A stretch of 64,000 nt of DNA from Candidatus Rifleibacteriota bacterium (lineage in GTDB: Bacteria; Muiribacteriota; Ozemobacteria; Ozemobacterales; Ozemobacteraceae). The stretch is taken from NCBI GenBank assembly GCA_015233565.1, contig JADFXM010000014.1:1-64000 (forward strand). The letters run 5' to 3'. The notes beneath the pieces are model-generated. The model was not told where the DNA came from and searched no databases. It saw only the letters and a program-made list of their open reading frames with translations. Below, one piece after another: positions 26,011 through 35,386 of the stretch. Position 1 is the first letter of the stretch. Every line of letters begins with the position of its first letter. A program made the position numbers and the translations under genes.

Positions 26011-28521
26011 ATGTCATATTGTCCAGGATGTGGTGCGGTAAATGATGTCGATTCTTTTTCGTGTTCGGCTTGCGGGCGAAAACTGGTGCTGTTGTGTCAA
26101 CACTGTGGAGCCAAGAACTCATCCTCGGCGCGGTTTTGCGAAAAATGCGGAAGGGCTTTTTCTGCTCCAGCTGATGTTAGAGACCCATTATCACCAAGCG
26201 TAGAATCCTTTCTAGGCAGTAACGCGGAGATTTATACCGCAAGCTCAACTCCTCCTACGGGACCTTTCCTTAAAGCAATCATCGGAGGGTTTTGTTTCGC
26301 ACTATTATATCTAACTCAAGCCCTGAATGGATTTCCCATAATTTCGATATTCGCGGGACTTCTGAGTGTCGCAATGGCCCTTTGGGGAATGGTACAACTG
26401 ACTTTTTGGTTCCTTCATCAATTGGATTCTCCACATGGTCTCTATCAAAAAAAAGAACTAGCTGAAGCATTTCCGGCAAAAGTGAAAAAGAGCGCCACTC
26501 CTACGGATGGATCTTTTGCTGAGGTTGAAGCTGAGCTATCTTTTAAAGTCCCTGACAAGGCTTCAGAGAAAGCCCTCGATAAACCACTGGATAAGAAGTC
26601 GGAACAAAAGAAATCATTTCAGACAACTGCGAAACAATCTTGGAAACCATCGTCTGAAGCAGCGTTGGAAAAAGCAGAAAACCTTCCGGAAATCAGTAAA
26701 AATGAAGAGTCGCTTTCGGAAAAATCAGGGGCACTTTCGGCTAAACGTTCTGAACCCACATCAGCAGAAATGAACCAGATCGAGCCTCTTACCGAAGAAA
26801 ATCTTTTCGAAGCTGAAAAAAGTTCAGCTGAAAAAAAAGCTCAAACTCTTGCGGAATTTTTGGAATTCGGAGTTAACGACGAAATCGAACAGGTAGAAAA
26901 AAAACTCAGCAAAACTCCCCGGAATACCTCACTTTTGATGAGGCTTGCCCAACTTTTTGAAGAACATGGTGAATTGAGTAAGGCAGTATTAGCCATGGAA
27001 CAGTGCATAATGATTCAACCCAACGACCCGGAAATTTATCTGTTTCATGGAATGATAGCTCGCAAGTCAGGGCTTCCGGAAAAAGCCCGAAAATCTTTCG
27101 AGAAAGCAATTGAAATTAATAAACACATGGCTAGGGCGTATTATCAATTCGGAGCCCTGGAAAGAGCTGAAAAGAGGCTTCCGAGCGCTCGAGATGCCTT
27201 CCAAAGAGCTATTCAATTATCTCCCGACGATGCCTATGCCCACTACCAACTGGGCATGATATTCAGGGAAATGGGTGACATGGAACTGGCCCAACTTGAA
27301 TTGAAAAGAGCTTGTTTGCTTAATCCAAACGACTCGTATGGCCACAGTCAACTTGGGCAAATTTTTCACAAAATCAAAAAATTTGATCAGGCTATTTCCG
27401 AATATTCTCATGCTCTAAGTATCAAACCAAGCGATCCCTTTGTACTTGAAAAACTTGCTGAAGTGATGGTTGAAAAAAATGAAAATTTGAAGGCCCTTGC
27501 ATTGTATCAGGACGCCCTTTCCCAACAATTTCATCCTGAACCAAGATTGATGGTATGCATTGTCAAAGTTTTAAAGAAACTCAATAGATATTCGGAAATG
27601 AAACCAATTCTTGAAGAAATTTTACGACTCGCTCCAGATAATCCTGACGGAATGTTTTTTATGGCTCAAGCACTTGCGTCTGAGAAGAATTTTGAAGGAG
27701 CGCTCGACTTATTAGAAAAAATGACAGCACAATTTCCCGATCGCTGGGACGCCTGGCTCGAGATGGGAAAAATCCTACAAGGCATGGACCTCCCTCAAGA
27801 TGCACTTGCAGCATATATTAAGGCATCTACGAATGCAGAGGACCAAGCAGGGGTTTGGAACACAATCGGGGTATTGCTTACAAGCATGAAAAATTTTGAG
27901 GAAGCACTCAAGGCCTTCAAAAAAGCTGTCAGCTACGACTATTCTGACATTCAAATCCAGAACAACATGAAAGCGGTTCAGAAAAAAGTGGAAACGTCTT
28001 GTTTGCAAATCATTGAAAGCGCGAAAAAGAGACTTGAAATAGATCCACAGGATCTCGAACCCTATCTTCAAACCGGTCGTGCTTTTGAAACCTTGGACAA
28101 ACCGGAAGAAGCTCTGATGGCTTATCAAAAATTGTTATCAATCAAGCCAGATTCAGAAGAAGGTTTACTCTCGTATGCGAAGCTCCTGAAATCCCGTGGA
28201 AAACTCAAAATGGCCATGCGATGCTATAAGGAAATTCTAAAAATTCATCCTGACCATGTTGATGCAAGGATTCAACTCGTTAAAGGAAATTTAAATATGG
28301 GATTTATCAACGAAGCCCTTCAACATGCAGTTAAAGTTCAGAAGCAATTACCGGATGATCCCGAAATACATTTCCTTTTGGGCAAAATTTATTTTGCAAA
28401 AGGTCTATTCCCAAGAGCATTAAAGGAGTTTACTTTTGTAACTGATTTTGCCAGAGATCCAGATATGGTCAGTTGGGCTGAAATAATGAGAAGAAGATTG
28501 ACTAAAAACATCAATTATTAG
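26011..28521 (+). CDS. Zinc-ribbon, membrane-anchored TPR protein
   Basis: The 836-residue protein starts with a double zinc ribbon (YCPGCG, CSACGR, CQHCGAK and CEKCGRAF within the first 50 residues). A hydrophobic hairpin of two helices (about residues 87-135) follows, then a charged Lys/Glu/Ser linker to about 290. The rest, residues 290-836, is a long series of TPR units such as AYYQFGALERAEKRLPSARD and AHYQLGMIFREMGDMELAQ. Such proteins usually scaffold multiprotein complexes at the cytoplasmic face of the membrane. The partner is unknown. It ends the DUF885-to-TPR gene run; the gap behind it carries no clear terminator. Confidence 0.85.
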   Translation: MSYCPGCGAVNDVDSFSCSACGRKLVLLCQHCGAKNSSSARFCEKCGRAFSAPADVRDPLSPSVESFLGSNAEIYTASSTPPTGPFLKAIIGGFCFALLYLTQALNGFPIISIFAGLLSVAMALWGMVQLTFWFLHQLDSPHGLYQKKELAEAFPAKVKKSATPTDGSFAEVEAELSFKVPDKASEKALDKPLDKKSEQKKSFQTTAKQSWKPSSEAALEKAENLPEISKNEESLSEKSGALSAKRSEPTSAEMNQIEPLTEENLFEAEKSSAEKKAQTLAEFLEFGVNDEIEQVEKKLSKTPRNTSLLMRLAQLFEEHGELSKAVLAMEQCIMIQPNDPEIYLFHGMIARKSGLPEKARKSFEKAIEINKHMARAYYQFGALERAEKRLPSARDAFQRAIQLSPDDAYAHYQLGMIFREMGDMELAQLELKRACLLNPNDSYGHSQLGQIFHKIKKFDQAISEYSHALSIKPSDPFVLEKLAEVMVEKNENLKALALYQDALSQQFHPEPRLMVCIVKVLKKLNRYSEMKPILEEILRLAPDNPDGMFFMAQALASEKNFEGALDLLEKMTAQFPDRWDAWLEMGKILQGMDLPQDALAAYIKASTNAEDQAGVWNTIGVLLTSMKNFEEALKAFKKAVSYDYSDIQIQNNMKAVQKKVETSCLQIIESAKKRLEIDPQDLEPYLQTGRAFETLDKPEEALMAYQKLLSIKPDSEEGLLSYAKLLKSRGKLKMAMRCYKEILKIHPDHVDARIQLVKGNLNMGFINEALQHAVKVQKQLPDDPEIHFLLGKIYFAKGLFPRALKEFTFVTDFARDPDMVSWAEIMRRRLTKNINY

Positions 28522-28745
28522 AGAACGGTTAGGAATTCCACTAAGTACCGCAAATCTTTATAAAGGAAACAAAAAATCGTCAGGGGTTAGGTAGCCTAGT
28601 AAAGTGAAAGCTGTTCGGGGAGCGGAGTCGAAGCACCAATCGGTTTATGCATTTTAAATTTTATATGACACAGTGTTTGAAAATCAGCGCATTTAGTGCC
28701 ATTCATGGCGCCTAGTGAATTATTGGTTTTACTAAAATTAGTAAG

Positions 28746-29927
28746 ATGTTACAAGTAAATATTAATTCCTCAACTCATTGGAAAGCCGTTTCAGGGCTAT
28801 CACTATTGCTTTTCTGCACAAATTCGGTAATAGCTCAAATTGAGCCAGGATTCAGTTTTGTAAAGCCAAGTGGAACAGTCCAGGAATTGCTTTCTACACC
28901 AGCAAACAAACCAAAAGCCAATACTTATTATCTTATTGCCCTTTCGCAAGCGCAAAAAGGCAACTCTCGTGACGCTTTAACCACAATCGAGAGGGGTTTA
29001 CGAATTGAACCTGATAACCTCCCATTGCTCAAGCTGAAGGCTGGAATCCTGGCACGCACGGGAAATGAGGCAGAAGCCATAAAGGAGTTCCAGGGAATAA
29101 TAAAATTATATCCTGAAGATGATTACGCAAAAGAATCTCTGAAACTTCTCCTTCCCCCCGGAGCTTACCCTGCCCCCAAAGCAATTACACCACCCCCTCC
29201 TAACCATCCACCAATAGCTCCAATTCAGACTTCTTCGGCTTCCGAACCGGCGAAGAAAACCGGCTCCGGAACGAAAATTCTAGATACCTCCTATTTTGAA
29301 GCTATAAGAGTGAAGCAAGTTTGTTTTCATCAACTTTCCGCCATAAAAAGAGCTTATGACGAACATGTGAAAAACACTCCGGCTGACAAGGGAAAATTGA
29401 ATATAAACAAATATGTAGAAGAAAAACTTTTATTCGCACCCCCACTCTGCCCGGAAGCAGGAGAATTCTCGCTTGATGGTGTTTTTCCCAAATGCTCAAA
29501 ACATGGAACGTTCCAAACTCTTGAAACTGAAGTGAAAATGGTTTTAACGGATTTCAATCGTGGAATGCAAGCTAAAATCGGTAGAGTACTTGGCGAAGCC
29601 CAAAAAGCATTTGAACAAGTAGTTCTCTTGTATCCAAAATGGGCCGAGGCCCATTATCAACTGGCTGATACATATTTTCGCATCGGAATGGATAAAGAAG
29701 CGCTTCTCGAAACAAGGAAATGCCTTGACCTTGCATCTAATAATGTGGATGCTAAAATGCTTCTCGCCAATCTTTACTTTAAAACCGGCCAAAAAGAGGC
29801 CTCTCTGAAACTTTTAGACCAGATATCTCAATCAAATTCGGGAGGTGTTTATGGTCTGTCAGCACGAAGCATGGCTTCTGCAATTAGATCTGGAAGGCTG
29901 TATTATCAAATTTTTCCACCCTATTAG
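28746..29927 (+). CDS. Exported TPR protein with a pilin-like CP-G-C-HG motif
   Basis: The 393-residue protein has a probable signal peptide (LSLLLFCTNSVIAQ, about residues 18-31) and N-terminal TPR units (about 55-130). A Pro-rich linker (about 145-165) follows. The central region contains CPEAGEFSLDGVFPKCSKHG, which resembles the cysteine-bracketed motif found at the C-terminal end of some type IV pilin-like proteins. Two or three TPR units follow (about 285-370). A family 2 element has inserted at the stop codon: without it the gene would end FPPYY instead of FPPY, so the reading frame is barely altered. Function is unknown; association with pilus or secretion machinery is a guess from the motif. 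Confidence 0.75.
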   Translation: MLQVNINSSTHWKAVSGLSLLLFCTNSVIAQIEPGFSFVKPSGTVQELLSTPANKPKANTYYLIALSQAQKGNSRDALTTIERGLRIEPDNLPLLKLKAGILARTGNEAEAIKEFQGIIKLYPEDDYAKESLKLLLPPGAYPAPKAITPPPPNHPPIAPIQTSSASEPAKKTGSGTKILDTSYFEAIRVKQVCFHQLSAIKRAYDEHVKNTPADKGKLNINKYVEEKLLFAPPLCPEAGEFSLDGVFPKCSKHGTFQTLETEVKMVLTDFNRGMQAKIGRVLGEAQKAFEQVVLLYPKWAEAHYQLADTYFRIGMDKEALLETRKCLDLASNNVDAKMLLANLYFKTGQKEASLKLLDQISQSNSGGVYGLSARSMASAIRSGRLYYQIFPPY

Positions 29928-30046
29928 AGCCTGTTGCATAATTAATTAAAATCATTAATTAGCAAAATTTTGACGTATAGAAGTGGCTTGAAATGTTAAT
30001 CTCATGTTTAGTGCTTTCGTCAATTTTGGAATTGTGCAACAAGCTC
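29927..30046 (+). mobile_element. Miniature inverted-repeat element, family 2, copy C (120 bp)
   Basis: Left end GAGCCTGTTGCATAATT and inward right end GAGCTTGTTGCACAATT form a 17-bp inverted repeat. ATTA occurs directly on both sides (29923-29926 and 30047-30050) as a 4-bp target duplication. Its first base completes the TAG stop of the upstream TPR gene. The interior matches the copy at 15685-15805. Confidence 0.88.
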
Positions 30047-30143
30047 ATTACTAATATATTGACTATCCCACAAAAATAATGGGTTCTACAGACTTAAAAA
30101 AACGAAACCGGGAGCAAGGATTGGATAAAATTTTTGAAAAATG

Positions 30144-30215
30144 GAGCACTTTGCAATATTGTATAAAATTTGCTCAGCACAATGATTTAAACTGTGCAAC
30201 AATAAGCATTGAGCT
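30144..30215 (-). repeat. Degenerate family 2 element or solo end
   Basis: GAGCACTTTGCAATATTG and the following GTATAAAATTTGC closely match the inward right end of the copy at 18897-19010, and TGTGCAACAA at 30193 matches the family terminus. The second end is disrupted, so this is a fragment. It sits 100 bases upstream of nadK. Confidence 0.45.
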
Positions 30216-30261
30216 ATTTTTCACATAAAATATTATGATAATTTTGTAAACGCCTCAATGG

Positions 30262-30267
30262 TATAAT
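30262..30267 (+). promoter_or_regulatory. Candidate -10 box for nadK
   Basis: TATAAT occurs 49 bases before the nadK ATG in an AT-rich region that also holds family 2 repeat DNA. No good -35 is present at the right spacing. Confidence 0.35.
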
Positions 30268-30315
30268 AAAGGTTCTCTTAAATCTGCAAAATTCCACTTA
30301 ATGAGATAATAAAAC

Positions 30316-31191
30316 ATGGCTTCAAATTTTCCAGTTTTGACCAGAATAGGCATCATTGGGCATCCAACAAACCCTATGGTTCCTGAAATTGCAAGAAAAG
30401 CTGTTGATTTGGCTGAAAATCGGGGAATAAAAACTTTCCTGGAATCACCAGTTGCCAAACGCATTGGGCGCCCGGAATTAGGGTTCACCAAAAAAGAGAT
30501 CGGAGAACTTGTTGAACTAATTCTGGTTCTTGGCGGCGATGGATCTATTCTTGAAGCAGTCAGATCATTTTCCCGGGAAAAACTTCCAATTGCCGGAATA
30601 AATCTGGGACATCTTGGTTTTTTATCACTAGGACCACATTCCCGAACAGAAGAAATAATCGAGAGATTATATAACGGAACTTTTAAAATTGAAGATCGAT
30701 CGATGCTACAAACGCTTGTAAAAAGAAACGGTAAAGAAGTGTATAGTAATATCGCTTTAAATGATTTCACGATTGTTAAAGAGCCAATATGTCGCGTTAT
30801 TGAACTTGACGTGTCTATCTCAGGAACATATGTAAACTCTTTCCGAGGGGATGGAGTGATTTTCGCAACTCCAACCGGGTCTACAGCTTACTCTCTTTCG
30901 TCGGGTGGCCCAATAATTCCCCCATGGGTTGATTCTTTATTAATCACGCCGATTTGTTCACACACTTTAAGCGCCAGGCCTGTAATAACTTCAGGACAGG
31001 CTCTTCTCACAGCTGTGTTGCATTGTTCTCACTCCCAGGTTGATTTAGTTACCGATGGGCAAGAAGGTTTTAGAATTCAGAATGATGACTGTATCGAAGT
31101 TCAAAAAGCCTCTGAATATGCTAAAATAGTAGTTTTTGAGAAGGGGAGTTTTTTTGAAGTACTACGTGAAAAAATGAAATGGGGAAAATAA
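30316..31191 (+). CDS. nadK: NAD kinase
   Basis: The 291-residue enzyme phosphorylates NAD to NADP. It carries the family-defining GGDGSILEAVR motif (about residues 75-85), the GINLGHLGFLS segment, ALNDFTIVKEP, and the TPTGSTAYSLSSGGPII nucleotide-binding loop (about 187-203). Length and motif order are typical of bacterial NadK. It is followed after three bases by a TTG-initiated hybrid histidine kinase gene, suggesting co-transcription although the two products have no obvious functional link. Confidence 0.95.
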   Translation: MASNFPVLTRIGIIGHPTNPMVPEIARKAVDLAENRGIKTFLESPVAKRIGRPELGFTKKEIGELVELILVLGGDGSILEAVRSFSREKLPIAGINLGHLGFLSLGPHSRTEEIIERLYNGTFKIEDRSMLQTLVKRNGKEVYSNIALNDFTIVKEPICRVIELDVSISGTYVNSFRGDGVIFATPTGSTAYSLSSGGPIIPPWVDSLLITPICSHTLSARPVITSGQALLTAVLHCSHSQVDLVTDGQEGFRIQNDDCIEVQKASEYAKIVVFEKGSFFEVLREKMKWGK

Positions 31192-31194
31192 CAC

Positions 31195-34128
31195 TTGAGA
31201 AATTTGCAGATTTCCGAACTTATATATCTTCCCGAAATTGAAAAGACACTGAAGCTCTTTTCGCAATTACTTTCAATTTCAGTTGCGATAGCCGATTCCG
31301 AAGGACACATAGTTTATCAGACGGGAAAGCCATTCTGTAGTGAAATTCAGAAAATCAGCCACCAGGTTCGCAATCAATGCATTTTTTATACTCCCAGTCT
31401 GATTTCAAAAATTAAATCTTCCGAACCCGTCTCAAAAATCTGTCAAATTGGAGTAAGACAAGTTGTAACTCCATTTTTTTTCCAAAACGAACCTCAAGCT
31501 TATTTAATTTTTACAAACTTTCTTTGTGAAGGGGAAGAAAGCAATTTTCAGCATTTCAAAGTTCTACTGGAAAAATATGAGGTTAGTTCAAAAGATTTTT
31601 CTAATTCAACAAAAAACCTTCCAGTTTTCAAACGTGAGAAATTTACCACGCTTGTCGAATTTTCGAAATCGTTAGCTGAAACACTTTCTTCGCGGGCTCA
31701 TAAGAATCTTCGTTTGATGCAGGAAACCAAAGAAAAGCTGAAAATAGAGAATCAACTAAAGGAAAATCAGAACAAGTTCGACCAATTTTTAAACTCAACG
31801 GAAATTGTTCACTGGGAGTTTGATTCTAATGCCGGGGAGATGAAAACCGGAAAAATATGGCATAAAATCACCGAATTCGGAGAAAATGCGCCTCCTGCAA
31901 CTTTGAATTACTGGAAAGAAAATATTCATCCTGAAGATCTTCCAGGCACAATAAAAAGTTTTAACGACCATCTGAACGGTCAATCACAGATGTTTGAAAG
32001 TATCTACAGATTTCAAACTCGCACAGGGCATTGGAAATTGCTTCTCGACCACGGAAAAACAGTTGTGCGTGATGATTTTGGAAAAGCAATTAAGATTGTT
32101 GGTGCGCGAATCGATATCTCCGGCATTAAAGGGGTCGATAAAAATGAAATTCAGGCAAAACTTAGCCTGGAGGAAATCAACCACTTAAAAGAAAGGTTCC
32201 TTGCCAATGTTTCCCATGAAATTCGAACCCCATTAAATGGGATAATTGGAATGACCGGCCTTATGGTTGACAGCAATTTAACCCCAAAACAGCAAGAATA
32301 TGCTGAAGTAATCAGAAGGTGCTCAACAGAACTTCTTTCACTGGTAAACGACCTTCTCGACTTTTCAAAGATTGAAAATGGAAAAATCGATATAGAAGAG
32401 TTCTCATTTGATATAAGAACAATGATGGAAGATGTTTCGCATTTAATTGAAGAAAAAGTAAGAAAAAAAGGATTAGAACTGATTTGTAGGGTGAATTCTG
32501 AAGTTCCCTCTATAGTAGAGGGAGATCCTGGGCGCATTAGACAAGTCCTAATATGCCTTGCTGAAAATGCAATTAAATTTTCAACTGAAGGAACAATCTC
32601 AATATCGGTGATTCTTGAAAAAGAAACGGAGAACAGAGTTTTTCTCACATTTTCCACTTCAGACACAGGTGTTGGAATTCCCAAGGAGAAGCAGGATTTC
32701 CTTTTCCAGGCTTTTTCTCAGGTTGACCCCTCAGCAACGAGAAAAGTGGGTGGGCTCGGACTCGGGCTTTCTCTCGCCATGGGGATAGTAAAAAAATTGC
32801 AAGGGATCATGGGATTTGAAAGCCTTCCTCAAAAGGGCTCAAGATTCTGGTTTACGATTTCTTTGAAAAAGGTAACACTGCTGGAAGAATCCCAAAAAGT
32901 TAGCACTCTTTCTGAAGGTCTTGTGGGAAAAAGAATACTTGTGGTTGAAGACAGTCTCGCATCCCAGGAAGTTCTAAATGAAATTCTCTCGACATGGAAA
33001 TGCAATTGCCATTTTACTCTCACTGGTCAGGAAGGAATGAAAGCACTTGAGGAAGCTTCTAAAGCCAACCAGCCATTCTCCATAGCAATTCTCGATATGG
33101 CTTTACCGGATATGACAGGGGAAGTCCTGGGGCAGGAAATCAGAAATAAAAAGGGTATTGAGAAAACCGGACTAATTCTTCTCACATCCGTTTCACTTAG
33201 AGGTGATGCCAAAAGGTTGCGAGAAATTGGATTTGATGCTTATCTTCCCAAACCTGCAAAGAAGTCAATTCTTTATGATTGTCTTCTATCCGTGCTCGAA
33301 CGTTTTGAGAAACCAAGCAGTAAACCGGTCGAATTAATTACCAGACACTCGATTGCGGAAAAGAGAAAACAAAAAGTCAGAATACTTGTTGCAGAAGACA
33401 ACATTACTAATCAAAAAGTGGCTTTGGGAATTCTCGAAAAACTTGGCTTTAGGGCAGATGCCGTAGCTAACGGAGTTGAAGCTATCAAATCTCTTTCAAC
33501 AGTCCCATACGATCTGGTTTTTATGGATCTTCAAATGCCGGAAATGGATGGATTTGAAGCCACTTCTTTAATTAGGCAACCTAATTCCCCAGTAATGGAC
33601 CACAATATCCCCATCATTGCGATGACAGCCCATGCACTGAAAGGAAGTCGCGAACAATGTCTCGAAGTAGGGATGAATGACTACATTACAAAACCGGTCT
33701 CCTCACAAGATCTTCTGAATTCGATCAAGAAACACTTGCCGATAACTCCGGATGACCCTCTTGCCCCACCCCGGCCGAAAGAAAATATTGATCCGGTTTT
33801 TGATCAAAGTTCACTCCTCGAAAGGCTTGGAAACGATGAACTACTATGCAAGCAAATTATCCAGGTTTTTGTAGATGATGCGCCAAAGCAACTCCAATCA
33901 ATACTTGAGGCAATCCAACAAAAGGACGTCGAGCAGGTCATAGCTCGCTCCCGGACCCTGAAAGGAGCATCAGCAAACGTCTGCGCGATTGCATTAAATA
34001 AGCTTATCGAAAAGCTCGAAGCCTCAGCTCAAGCCAATGATTTCCCCGAAATTGTCATAATCACTGAAAAACTCGAGACCGAAATTGGTGCTTTTAAAGA
34101 AACTGCAGTGCACGCGTTCACACATTGA
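31195..34128 (+). CDS. Hybrid sensor histidine kinase (PocR-like, PAS, HisKA, HATPase, two receivers, HPt-like)
   Basis: This 977-residue kinase starts at TTG 31195. Domains in order: a PocR-like sensory domain (about residues 10-120); a PAS domain (about 185-310); HisKA with phospho-His in FLANVSHEIRTPLNGIIGM; HATPase with NAIKF, DTGVGIP and GGLGLGLSLA; receiver 1 (AILDMALPDMTG); receiver 2 (LVFMDLQMPEMDGF with YITKP); and a C-terminal HPt-like domain. In the HPt-like domain the helix reads ARSRTLKGASANV, where the phospho-accepting His of the usual AHTLKGAS motif is Arg. The phosphorelay therefore cannot run through this HPt in the normal way. No output regulator is adjacent. The sensed signal is unknown. 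Confidence 0.92.
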   Translation: MRNLQISELIYLPEIEKTLKLFSQLLSISVAIADSEGHIVYQTGKPFCSEIQKISHQVRNQCIFYTPSLISKIKSSEPVSKICQIGVRQVVTPFFFQNEPQAYLIFTNFLCEGEESNFQHFKVLLEKYEVSSKDFSNSTKNLPVFKREKFTTLVEFSKSLAETLSSRAHKNLRLMQETKEKLKIENQLKENQNKFDQFLNSTEIVHWEFDSNAGEMKTGKIWHKITEFGENAPPATLNYWKENIHPEDLPGTIKSFNDHLNGQSQMFESIYRFQTRTGHWKLLLDHGKTVVRDDFGKAIKIVGARIDISGIKGVDKNEIQAKLSLEEINHLKERFLANVSHEIRTPLNGIIGMTGLMVDSNLTPKQQEYAEVIRRCSTELLSLVNDLLDFSKIENGKIDIEEFSFDIRTMMEDVSHLIEEKVRKKGLELICRVNSEVPSIVEGDPGRIRQVLICLAENAIKFSTEGTISISVILEKETENRVFLTFSTSDTGVGIPKEKQDFLFQAFSQVDPSATRKVGGLGLGLSLAMGIVKKLQGIMGFESLPQKGSRFWFTISLKKVTLLEESQKVSTLSEGLVGKRILVVEDSLASQEVLNEILSTWKCNCHFTLTGQEGMKALEEASKANQPFSIAILDMALPDMTGEVLGQEIRNKKGIEKTGLILLTSVSLRGDAKRLREIGFDAYLPKPAKKSILYDCLLSVLERFEKPSSKPVELITRHSIAEKRKQKVRILVAEDNITNQKVALGILEKLGFRADAVANGVEAIKSLSTVPYDLVFMDLQMPEMDGFEATSLIRQPNSPVMDHNIPIIAMTAHALKGSREQCLEVGMNDYITKPVSSQDLLNSIKKHLPITPDDPLAPPRPKENIDPVFDQSSLLERLGNDELLCKQIIQVFVDDAPKQLQSILEAIQQKDVEQVIARSRTLKGASANVCAIALNKLIEKLEASAQANDFPEIVIITEKLETEIGAFKETAVHAFTH

Positions 34129-34133
34129 AAAAG

Positions 34134-34156
34134 AACCCGGGCATTTAGCCCGGGTT
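34134..34156. terminator. Bidirectional-type terminator hairpin
   Basis: A perfect 9-bp stem AACCCGGGC / GCCCGGGTT with a five-base loop lies between two convergent genes, six bases after the kinase stop. A-rich sequence precedes it and a T-rich stretch follows, so it may terminate both transcripts. Confidence 0.8.
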
Positions 34157-34191
34157 GGTTTTGGATGGGGAGATTTATGAATAAGCTGCAG

Positions 34192-34923
34192 TTAGACGTT
34201 TAGAAAGGGTCTCAAAGCTAGTAGTAAAGCAATGCTTTCAGCAGAACCATTTCCCTTAAGTTGAATCGAGTCACTTGAGAAACCATCAATCTTGAAGTTC
34301 ACAAGACCATTGGGATCATTTCCGGTCAAGGTGTTGTATCGATTTGTTTCAACATTCAAGCCACCTACATTTGAAACTTCGGAAACACTTTGAAATGACA
34401 ACTCCACCTTGTTTCCGGTAACATTTGTAAGAACATTCCACACAGCGGTTTGAACATTCAAACCACCGACATTATCAATTTTCTCTTTTTCATCAATTCT
34501 ATATTCAACGGCTTTTCCGCTAAGTTTTCCGGTAATGTGATAAACAACTCCAGTTTCAACGTTAATTCCACCAACATTTGAAATCAAATCTTCGGCTTTT
34601 ACATCAAAATCCAGCGAAATTGGTCCGAAGTTTCCGTTGATTTTAAAAGTCGGATCTTGTTCAATCATAATTCCACCAATATTGGCATAGCTTGGAATTT
34701 TTTTAATATTAATCTGAACTTTGGAACCTTGGTATTCGCCAAGGATTTGTTTATAGTAAGCACCTTTGGAATTTCCAACTACCCCAAATTCCAGCTTCTT
34801 TTGAGCCTGTTCAGTGGTTACAGTGGTTGAATTCGTATTACCGGCAGCAAAAGCCGGAAGAGCTACCTGTGAACAATTTAAACCAATTATTAACGCCCCA
34901 ATAACTGCTAGTTTGATTCTCAT
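34192..34923 (-). CDS. Exported protein with NVGG-type internal repeats
   Basis: The 243-residue product has a clear signal peptide (AVIGALIIGLNCSQVALPAF, cleavage AFA-AG near residue 26). The mature part contains four or five copies of a unit of roughly 40 residues marked by ANIGGIMIE, SNVGGINVETG, DNVGGLNVQTA and SNVGGLNVETN, alternating with beta-strand-like segments. I do not recognise the family; the pattern suggests a small beta-solenoid or repetitive beta-sheet surface protein. The ATG at 34923 follows AGGAG by eight bases; the frame's earlier ATG at 34971 is not supported. It is monocistronic between two terminators or gaps. Confidence 0.75.
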   Translation of the reverse strand: MRIKLAVIGALIIGLNCSQVALPAFAAGNTNSTTVTTEQAQKKLEFGVVGNSKGAYYKQILGEYQGSKVQINIKKIPSYANIGGIMIEQDPTFKINGNFGPISLDFDVKAEDLISNVGGINVETGVVYHITGKLSGKAVEYRIDEKEKIDNVGGLNVQTAVWNVLTNVTGNKVELSFQSVSEVSNVGGLNVETNRYNTLTGNDPNGLVNFKIDGFSSDSIQLKGNGSAESIALLLALRPFLNV

Positions 34924-35386
34924 TTTGTTTTCTCCTGATTTTCTTATAGCAATTATATGCGCATTTCTCATGCCAATTATTTAATCTATTGGATTTAGCC
35001 AGGAAAGCCAATTTTTATCAAGTGGCCGCTTCTTTCTTGCCAAATTTTTTTCAAATTCCAAATTTTTTTTGACATAGCGTTAAATTAAGGACAACTATTC
35101 TTGGAGCCCTTTAAATCGTATTCCAGAAAATTCCAACTTCCTAAGAATAGGGCAAACGCCGAGTCGTACAGAATGGGATGTTCACGGTGAATGCCAACAA
35201 TCGATTCCAGTGAACAGCCCATTCCTGCACGTATGACTGCTCAGGTGAGCGGTTGCGATCAGACGTCGCGAGACTAACCCAAACTTGATTTAATGATCGC
35301 TTGAAGTCCACGAAACAAGCCGATTTTGGGGGATTGGGAATTTCTACAGATTTTCGTGGTAGCTCCATGGGTGTTGGTGAAATAAA
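34924..35386. other. Intergenic region with a strong hairpin
   Basis: The stretch upstream of the exported repeat protein holds a 14-bp inverted repeat with one mismatch, AATGGGATGTTCAC (35172-35185) and GTGAACAGCCCATT (35210-35223), around a 24-base loop. The area from about 35145 to 35290 is visibly less AT-rich than its surroundings. A 75-residue minus-strand frame spans it but has no recognisable similarity or ribosome binding site. The hairpin could belong to a transcript leader or a foreign repeat. Confidence 0.45.

Noticed and set aside
35141..35368. 75-residue minus-strand frame
   Set aside because: No RBS, no recognisable family, and it contains the hairpin; coding is not supported.
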